Below, piece after piece: positions 45,684-50,820 of a DNA stretch of 50,820 nucleotides (the first letter of the stretch is position 1; every line of letters starts with the position of its first letter). The notes under the pieces are model-generated. The model did not search any database and was not told the DNA's origin. It worked only from the letters and a program-made list of their open reading frames with translations. The position numbers and the translations under genes were made by a program. Origin of the DNA: a bacterium (GTDB taxonomy: Bacteria; Bdellovibrionota_C; UBA2361; RFPC01); contig RFPC01000008.1 of NCBI GenBank assembly GCA_009926305.1, positions 1-50,820 on the forward strand, written 5' to 3'.

Positions 45684-46481
45684 CTAATGCCCTTCTGATA
45701 GAAACTCAAACGAACTGAGCCGAATAGCTGGACGAAACCCTTGCTGATAGAGATTATATGGAAGGGGCGTTTGTGTGCGTAGTGAAAGGTTAAAATGCTC
45801 TTGGGGCTCTAAGTATCTCTCGCCTAAAGAGAATTTCCCAGGGTCTCCTGTGGCCGTCTCGACCCCACCTGGCCGCTCGAAACTCGTACTCAGCCAAATA
45901 TTCCCAATTGGTTTCTCGAATGGATTTTTAAGGCTGACTCGCAACTCGAAGGGAACAAAACACTCATCACGACATTCAGCTGGAAACTCTTGGACCTCGA
46001 CATGCTCAATGATATCTAAAGACTCGGGGGGAGTATTCTTTGCGTGTCCCCAGTTTGCCTCTATCTGATAATCCGTTATCCCTTCCATGAGTGGCTGCTG
46101 GAGGAGCACTCGAGAAGAGACATCTGCTGACAGTGTTGCTTCACCTACGGGCTTAAGGGTACGTAATGCCCGTAACTGAGAGAGTCGATATCCATTTTCA
46201 CGAACAAGACTTCCATGGGAAAAGAGCTTAATAGCAATCTCTATGCTATCGGCCTCAATCTGCGCTCTTGGAACTATATCGAGCACGAGCGAAAGCATTT
46301 TTCCGTCATTGACTTCATCAAGAATATCCATGCTTACAGAAGGAGGGGCATCCTGCTCTATTTGAACAGGTGCTGATATTTCTGTTTGAGAGGCAAGGGG
46401 TACCCATGAACAGGCCGCGAGTACAAATACACTCACACCAGATAACACCAGATAGCTAGCCACGAGTCTCAACTTCAACAT
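45684..46481 (-). CDS. Hypothetical lipoprotein (third of a three-gene envelope operon)
   Basis: 265 residues with a lipoprotein signal ending SGVSVFVLAAC (Cys about residue 24). The mature protein is beta-rich: VSMDILDEVNDGKMLSLVLDIVP, AQIEADSIEIAIKLF, and FVPFELRVSLKNPFEKPIGNIWLST, which resembles immunoglobulin-like or C2-like strands. No family is recognised. It overlaps the gene upstream by 26 bases with AAAGG right before the ATG, so translation is coupled. Confidence 0.65.
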   Translation of the reverse strand: MLKLRLVASYLVLSGVSVFVLAACSWVPLASQTEISAPVQIEQDAPPSVSMDILDEVNDGKMLSLVLDIVPRAQIEADSIEIAIKLFSHGSLVRENGYRLSQLRALRTLKPVGEATLSADVSSRVLLQQPLMEGITDYQIEANWGHAKNTPPESLDIIEHVEVQEFPAECRDECFVPFELRVSLKNPFEKPIGNIWLSTSFERPGGVETATGDPGKFSLGERYLEPQEHFNLSLRTQTPLPYNLYQQGFRPAIRLSSFEFLSEGH

Positions 46482-46905
46482 CCTTTATCTTCCACCCGCC
46501 AGACAACGAAAAGCTCCACTCCTGATTCTCCTGCCGCTCCTCAACAACATAATATGGAACTCGGTAATAGCGAACTCGAGAATTTACGATAGCCGCGTAA
46601 GCATCTGGAGAAAACTCAATTGACTCGATCTCACTCTCGACTACACGCTCGTCTTTCCCATGCTGAACAAGAAATTGCCGAATCGTCGCCTGCGAATCTG
46701 GCTCCGCAAACGACAAAGCCTGCAATTGCTTACCCCACATACGAACTCGGTTAAAACGAACCACTTCCTCCTGGAGGAGCCGTTGTCGATCACTCTGAAG
46801 CAAACCTGACTGTCGAGCAGAATCAATGAACGGAACAAAAATACACCCTGTTAGAGATACACTCAGTATCAACCCAAGAATTAAAAAAAGAGTCCGTCTT
46901 TGCAT
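46456..46905 (-). CDS. Hypothetical lipoprotein (second of the operon)
   Basis: 149 residues from the ATG at 46905, with AGGA six bases before it. The signal TLFLILGLILSVSLTGC has its lipid Cys near residue 21. Polar helices follow, then a strand-rich end (VRYYRVPYYVVEERQ, WSFSLSGGWKIKDVEV), a pattern seen in small NTF2-like lipoproteins. It starts seven bases after the stop of the gene upstream. Confidence 0.65.
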   Translation of the reverse strand: MQRRTLFLILGLILSVSLTGCIFVPFIDSARQSGLLQSDRQRLLQEEVVRFNRVRMWGKQLQALSFAEPDSQATIRQFLVQHGKDERVVESEIESIEFSPDAYAAIVNSRVRYYRVPYYVVEERQENQEWSFSLSGGWKIKDVEVETRG

Positions 46906-46912
46906 TGAATTC

Positions 46913-47275
46913 CTACTTTCCAAATAATCGCTTCAATCGAGCCGTGAGTGAGAGATTCTCGTCACTCGCTCTATCTTCTGCCCGGATTGAAAACCGATCA
47001 TTCTCCTTGTGAAAGGTAAAAGGATACCGGGCTCGGACTTCGCTATCTGTCTTAGCCGTGAGCTTTTCAACTGGAACGCCATCAGAAAACGATGTTGATG
47101 GATCCGCTCGTAACTCGGTTAAGACCGACCGTGTTCCACTCATATCCAACCGTGGATTCTTCATGGCAAGATCACTACGCAGGTGTGCCAGATCCTTCGC
47201 GCCAAGAATGACGACACCAATCGCAATGAGAATGATAACGACTCGGTCTAAGATCGGACCACTATTATTACTCAT
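46913..47275 (-). CDS. Hypothetical single-pass membrane protein (first of the operon)
   Basis: 120 residues. A membrane helix (RVVIILIAIGVVILGAKDLA) lies at about residues 11-30, followed by an acidic, charged region (ARYPFTFHKENDRFSIRAED) and a basic C-terminus (LTARLKRLFGK). No family is recognised. It leads the three-gene set of envelope proteins, so it is probably exported or membrane-bound. It is followed closely by the lipoprotein genes. Confidence 0.6.
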   Translation of the reverse strand: MSNNSGPILDRVVIILIAIGVVILGAKDLAHLRSDLAMKNPRLDMSGTRSVLTELRADPSTSFSDGVPVEKLTAKTDSEVRARYPFTFHKENDRFSIRAEDRASDENLSLTARLKRLFGK

Positions 47276-47398
47276 AGTTCACCGTTCAAAAATGGTTCTG
47301 CCTTAGTGTCTCACAGGGAAGTCGCATTCTACAACCGATGTTTTGAACGACCCCCCCTCTCCTTCAGGGGGATTCCAGAAGGAGCCTCTTCTTGTCAG

Positions 47399-47833
47399 CT
47401 ATCGCTTCACCTGGATGTTCCCCTCAATCCAAGCAACGATATCTCGTGTCGCAGTCCCTGGGGGAAAGAGCTCCTTGACTCCGAGCTCTTTCAACTTTGC
47501 TGCATCCTCTTCAGGGATAATCCCGCCACCAAAAACGGCGATATCCTCTGCTTTCTTCTCTTTGAGGAGTGAGAGCACTTCAGTAAACAGCGTCATGTGG
47601 GCACCCGACAAAATACTCATGCCTAAGCAATCGACATCTTCTTGTATGGCACTCGTTACAATCATGTCAGGTGTTTGATGAAGACCTGTATAAATCACTT
47701 CCATCCCAGCGTCCCGAAGAGCACGTGCCACGACTTTTGCTCCCCGATCATGACCATCAAGCCCTGGCTTTCCAATAAGAACCCGAATTGGTGAGGATTC
47801 GCTTCGCTCACTGACTTCTTGCTTCCCCGTCAT
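47399..47833 (-). CDS. Cobalamin-binding small subunit of acyl-CoA mutase (IcmB-like)
   Basis: 144 residues. A B12-binding Rossmann-like domain: [22 protein letters not shown] holds the DxHxxG motif whose His ligates cobalt, followed by [30 protein letters not shown] and [19 protein letters not shown]. The length fits a stand-alone IcmB or McmA2 subunit. It is 112 bases after the large-subunit gene, with only a tandem repeat in between. Together the two make an adenosylcobalamin-dependent mutase. IcmB is preferred over the methylmalonyl-CoA mutase small chain because of the partner's substrate-site residues. Confidence 0.88.
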   Translation of the reverse strand: MTGKQEVSERSESSPIRVLIGKPGLDGHDRGAKVVARALRDAGMEVIYTGLHQTPDMIVTSAIQEDVDCLGMSILSGAHMTLFTEVLSLLKEKKAEDIAVFGGGIIPEEDAAKLKELGVKELFPPGTATRDIVAWIEGNIQVKR

Positions 47834-47888
47834 ACACTACTCTCCATCACAAAATCTTATTTCCAACCCCAAAGACTCTCTCCTCTAC

Positions 47889-47957
47889 GGCTCCCTGAAG
47901 CAATCCGCTACCTAAAGTAAGCCGCTCGCTAAAGCAAGCCGCTCGCTAAAGCAAGCC
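47889..47957. repeat. 17-bp tandem repeat spanning the mutase stop codon
   Basis: GCCGCTCGCTAAAGCAA occurs twice perfectly (47921-47954), preceded by one diverged copy (47904-47920) and a weaker one before it. On the minus strand the unit contains the last codons of the large mutase gene (GGC TTG CTT TAG), so the gene's end and stop were duplicated downstream. Confidence 0.85.
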
Positions 47958-49610
47958 AGGGTCGCGATAGATCCCGAATACCTCCCGAAAAATATCAGAA
48001 ACCTCACCCACTGTAACGCCATCATCCACCGCATCCACCAACACTGGCATAATATTTTCACTATTTTTACATGCTGCTCTAATACGCTCCAGCGCACTCT
48101 CTACTTTTGCGCTGTCGCGCCCTAACTTAAACGCCACAACTCGTTCTCGTTGATTCTCCTCGACGGCAAGATCGATCTGATGGGTCGGTATCGGGTTCTC
48201 CTCATTCTCATCTTTGTATGAATTTACTCCTACAATCCTATAGGCATCTCCATCCACCCGCTTTTGGAACTCATAAGAAGCCTCAGAGAGTTCCTTTTGT
48301 GGATAGCCTTGCTCCACCGCTGCAAGCATGCCGCCCAGTGCGTCGATCTTCTCGATGTAGGCCAGTGCTTCAGATTCAATCTGCGTGGTGAGCTGTTCCA
48401 CGTAATAAGAACCACCCAGCGGATCTACAACATCTGCAACTCCCGTTTCTTCAGCAAGAATCTGTTGCGTTCTTAGAGCAACTTTCACTGCGTGCTCTGT
48501 GGGCAACGACAGGGTCTCATCCATTGAATTTGTATGGAGTGACTGTACACCGCCAAGCACTGCAGCAAGCGCCTGTAAGGCAACACGAGCTACATTATTG
48601 ACGGGTTGTTGCGCTGTAAGACTTACTCCTGCGGTTTGGGCATGTGTCCGTAACTGCATCGACTTTGTGGTTTGCGCCCCGAAGCGATCCCTCATGAATC
48701 GTGCCCACATTCGGCGAGCAGCTCGAAACTTAGCCACTTCCTCGAAAAAATCATTGTGGACATCAAAGAAAAAGGAGAGTCGTGGAGCGAAGTCGTCAAC
48801 TGGCATACCCCGGTCAACACAATGCTGAACATAAGCAAGACCATCAGCCAGCGTAAACGCCAACTCCTGAGCAGCGGTCGCACCTGCTTCCCGGATATGA
48901 TAGCCGCTGATACTAATCCCGTGGAACCTCGGGGCATGTTGCGAACAATACTCGATAATATCACAAGAGAGCCTCACTGAGGGCGCTGGCGGACAAATCC
49001 ACTCTTTCTGTGCGATAAACTCCTTGAGCATATCGTTTTGAATAGTTCCACCAAGTTGAGAGAAGTCATACCCCCGTCGCCGAGCGACAGCAAAGTACAT
49101 CGCCATGGCAATGGGTGCAGTGCAGTTAATCGTCATTGAAACGGTAACTTTCGTGAGATCGATCTCTTGAAAAAGCACTTCCATATCTTCAATGGTTGAA
49201 ATGCTCACTCCCTCTCGACCGACCTCACCCTTCGAGAGCGCATGATCCGCGTCGTACCCCATCAGCGTTGGCATATCGAAAGCGGTAGAGAGTCCTGTTT
49301 GTCCATTTTCGAGAAGAAACCGAAAGCGCTTATTCGTATCCTCTGGTGTTCCAAAACCGGCAAACTGACGCATGGTCCACAGCTTTCCACGGTAGAGATT
49401 CGGATGGATGCCTCTGGTAAATGGGAACTCTCCCGGAAAACCAAGCTCAGCATCCGGAGAAAAATCTGCCATCTCATCATGCGTTACGACAGTTGGATGT
49501 GGACGAAAACTGATAGAGTCGAAGTGCTCTTTTCTTTGTCGTGATTCTGGTTTGTGTGTTGCTAGCCACTCAGCCTTCGACTGAGACTTCTTACTTTTAT
49601 CGTTTGCCAT
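47946..49610 (-). CDS. Isobutyryl-CoA mutase-like large subunit (B12-dependent)
   Basis: 554 residues of the methylmalonyl-CoA mutase superfamily: [68 protein letters not shown], and [23 protein letters not shown]. Substrate-site residues: methylmalonyl-CoA mutase has Tyr89 (RQYAGF) and Arg207 (VRNTYIYPP). Here these read Phe83 (RQFAGF) and Gln201 (AQKEW) at the same 118-residue spacing, which is the isobutyryl-CoA mutase pair. It therefore probably interconverts isobutyryl-CoA and n-butyryl-CoA. There is no fused B12 or G-protein domain. An acyl-CoA dehydrogenase lies upstream, which fits branched-chain or butyrate metabolism. Confidence 0.88.
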   Translation of the reverse strand: MANDKSKKSQSKAEWLATHKPESRQRKEHFDSISFRPHPTVVTHDEMADFSPDAELGFPGEFPFTRGIHPNLYRGKLWTMRQFAGFGTPEDTNKRFRFLLENGQTGLSTAFDMPTLMGYDADHALSKGEVGREGVSISTIEDMEVLFQEIDLTKVTVSMTINCTAPIAMAMYFAVARRRGYDFSQLGGTIQNDMLKEFIAQKEWICPPAPSVRLSCDIIEYCSQHAPRFHGISISGYHIREAGATAAQELAFTLADGLAYVQHCVDRGMPVDDFAPRLSFFFDVHNDFFEEVAKFRAARRMWARFMRDRFGAQTTKSMQLRTHAQTAGVSLTAQQPVNNVARVALQALAAVLGGVQSLHTNSMDETLSLPTEHAVKVALRTQQILAEETGVADVVDPLGGSYYVEQLTTQIESEALAYIEKIDALGGMLAAVEQGYPQKELSEASYEFQKRVDGDAYRIVGVNSYKDENEENPIPTHQIDLAVEENQRERVVAFKLGRDSAKVESALERIRAACKNSENIMPVLVDAVDDGVTVGEVSDIFREVFGIYRDPGLL

Positions 49611-49740
49611 ACCACCCTACTTCCGCTCTTTTCAAAGCCCCCTTACGGTATAACCCACTAGAACCGTCTCGCTCCAGTGACCGTTTGCATCCGGTACAAA
49701 ATTTACACGGAATCTGGCTGCTCTCGCAACCTTTCCCCCT

Positions 49741-50820
49741 CTAGTCCTGCTCTTCACGCAAGAGAGAATCAGCAACTACCAGACGCTGAATCTCACTGGT
49801 TCCCTCGTAGATTTCCGTAATTTTTGCATCACGGAGGTGCCTTTCTGCTGGAAAGTCTTTCACATAACCATAGCCACCAAAAATCTGGACCGCCTTATTC
49901 GCAACCCATGATGCCGACTCTGATGCGTAAAGCTTGGCCATGGCCGCTTCTCGACTATAGCTCATTCCCTGGTCTTTTTTAAAGGCTGCAGAGAGCGTTA
50001 ACAAGCGAGAAGCCTCAACTCGATTCATCATATCAGCGAGATAGTTCTTAATTGACTGGTGCTCGCAGATAGGCTTACCGAATGTTTTTCGCTCCTGCGC
50101 ATAACCAAGCGCGTCTTGAAGTGCCGCGCGAGCTATCCCAACTGCTTGTGCCGCGACGCCAGTTCTTCCACCATTCAGGGTCGACATGGCAACATTAAAT
50201 CCTTTTCCTTCGTTCCCCAATAACGCAGATTTGGGCAACTGCACATTATCATAGTGAATCGCACAAGTAGGAGAACCACAAATACCTAGCTTATCTTCGA
50301 GAGGTCCACGGGTGATCCCTGGCAAGCGTAGAGAGTGCACAAAAGCTGAAACACCCCGATACCCAGACTGAAGATCGGACGTGGCAAAAAGCACACACGC
50401 ATCGGCTCGCGGACCATTGGTGATCCAGTTCTTTGTTCCGCTCACAATGAAGCCCGCCTCGTTCTTTTCATATCGACAGGTCAGAGCAGCGGCGTCACTG
50501 CCCGTCCCCGGTTCAGACAGCGCAAAACAACCGAGCTGATCTCCCGTAGCAAGTGGAGTTGCGAATTCAGCATGTTGTTCAGGTGTTCCAAAATTCACAA
50601 TTGGTGCAAGACACAAAGAACTATGTGCGCTCACGATGATCGAGGTGGAAGCGCAGGCTGCTGCTAGCTCTTCAATAAGAATACAGTACTGCACTTGAGT
50701 AAGACCGGATCCCCCAAGTTGCTCTGGAACTGTCGCTCCCATAAAACCGAGTTCAGCTAACTCAGGGAGCAATTCCTCTGGGAAATAATGTTCATGGTCT
50801 ATCTTTTGGGCAAGTGGAGC
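49741..50820 (-). CDS. Acyl-CoA dehydrogenase, N-terminus off the right edge
   Basis: At least 359 residues; the frame continues to the right edge, so the start is not in the window. Short-chain acyl-CoA dehydrogenase features: LPELAELGFMGATVPEQLGG, CFALSEPGTGSDAAAL, WITNGPRADACVLF, RKTFGKPICEHQSIKNYLADM, QIFGGYGYVKDFPAERHLRDAK and the catalytic Glu in EIYEGTSEIQRLVVAD. The Glu position matches butyryl/short-chain enzymes. It uses FAD and an electron-transfer flavoprotein. Lying 131 bp upstream of the mutase, it may act on the same butyryl- or isobutyryl-CoA. Confidence 0.93.
   Translation of the reverse strand, partial: APLAQKIDHEHYFPEELLPELAELGFMGATVPEQLGGSGLTQVQYCILIEELAAACASTSIIVSAHSSLCLAPIVNFGTPEQHAEFATPLATGDQLGCFALSEPGTGSDAAALTCRYEKNEAGFIVSGTKNWITNGPRADACVLFATSDLQSGYRGVSAFVHSLRLPGITRGPLEDKLGICGSPTCAIHYDNVQLPKSALLGNEGKGFNVAMSTLNGGRTGVAAQAVGIARAALQDALGYAQERKTFGKPICEHQSIKNYLADMMNRVEASRLLTLSAAFKKDQGMSYSREAAMAKLYASESASWVANKAVQIFGGYGYVKDFPAERHLRDAKITEIYEGTSEIQRLVVADSLLREEQD

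Noticed and set aside
47946-49610. Methylmalonyl-CoA mutase as the specific function
   Set aside because: The Tyr and Arg that bind the methylmalonyl carboxylate are replaced by Phe and Gln; isobutyryl-CoA mutase fits better.

Overview
The window looks like a chromosomal segment of a Gram-negative bacterium with a deltaproteobacterial, Bdellovibrio- or Myxococcus-like flavour. The pointers are several lipoproteins with lipobox cysteines, a type III secretion SctV/FlhA-family inner-membrane protein, Tad pilus genes, eukaryotic-type Ser/Thr kinase, PP2C and FHA signalling proteins, and B12-dependent acyl-CoA mutase genes. This placement rests on gene content only; there is no rRNA or other marker to fix the taxon. 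Genes are densely packed, mostly with good Shine-Dalgarno sites, and no phage, IS element or CRISPR array is visible.

Layout. 1-326: partial secreted protein running off the left edge. 596-2685: an HDOD protein overlapping a PAS/pseudo-histidine-kinase gene. 2852-8535: a hypothetical protein, a prephenate/arogenate dehydrogenase-prephenate dehydratase fusion, a tandem GTP cyclohydrolase II protein and a SIS-domain protein. 8707-12695: a 5-formyl-THF cyclo-ligase-like protein, an aminotransferase fused to a Mur-ligase-like domain, LemA and DUF423. 12748-20158: tRNA-Val, the protein quality-control cluster tig-clpP-clpX-lon (all minus strand) and tRNA-Leu, with an inverted pair of perfect DnaA boxes between lon and clpX. 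20207-22201: a prolyl-oligopeptidase-like exported peptidase.

22249-36415 is a long minus-strand block, read right to left: PP2C phosphatase, small membrane ORF, FHA protein, Ser/Thr kinase, TadZ/CpaE, Flp pilin (52 codons, found by hand), CpaB, CpaF, TadB, TadC, a full-length SctV-type export gate protein, a helical-repeat lipoprotein and a thioredoxin-like lipoprotein. Pilus assembly, a lone type III gate subunit and a phospho-signalling trio in one co-directional block is the most system-like feature of the window. No secretin, prepilin peptidase or TadE/F pseudopilin gene is present here.

37137-50820 holds cobalamin adenosyltransferase, DUF2231, a SpoIIE-type phosphatase with a receiver domain, threonine dehydratase, a YfgM-like membrane protein, a bifunctional-nuclease-family protein, MiaB, a three-gene envelope/lipoprotein operon, and an acyl-CoA mutase pair followed by an acyl-CoA dehydrogenase. 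The mutase large subunit carries Phe and Gln where methylmalonyl-CoA mutase has Tyr89 and Arg207, the isobutyryl-CoA mutase signature. The adenosyltransferase would supply its cofactor.

Short 16-18 bp direct repeats in three or more copies occur at five intergenic sites. At two of them the repeat unit contains the stop codon of the adjacent gene, as if gene 3' ends had been duplicated in tandem.
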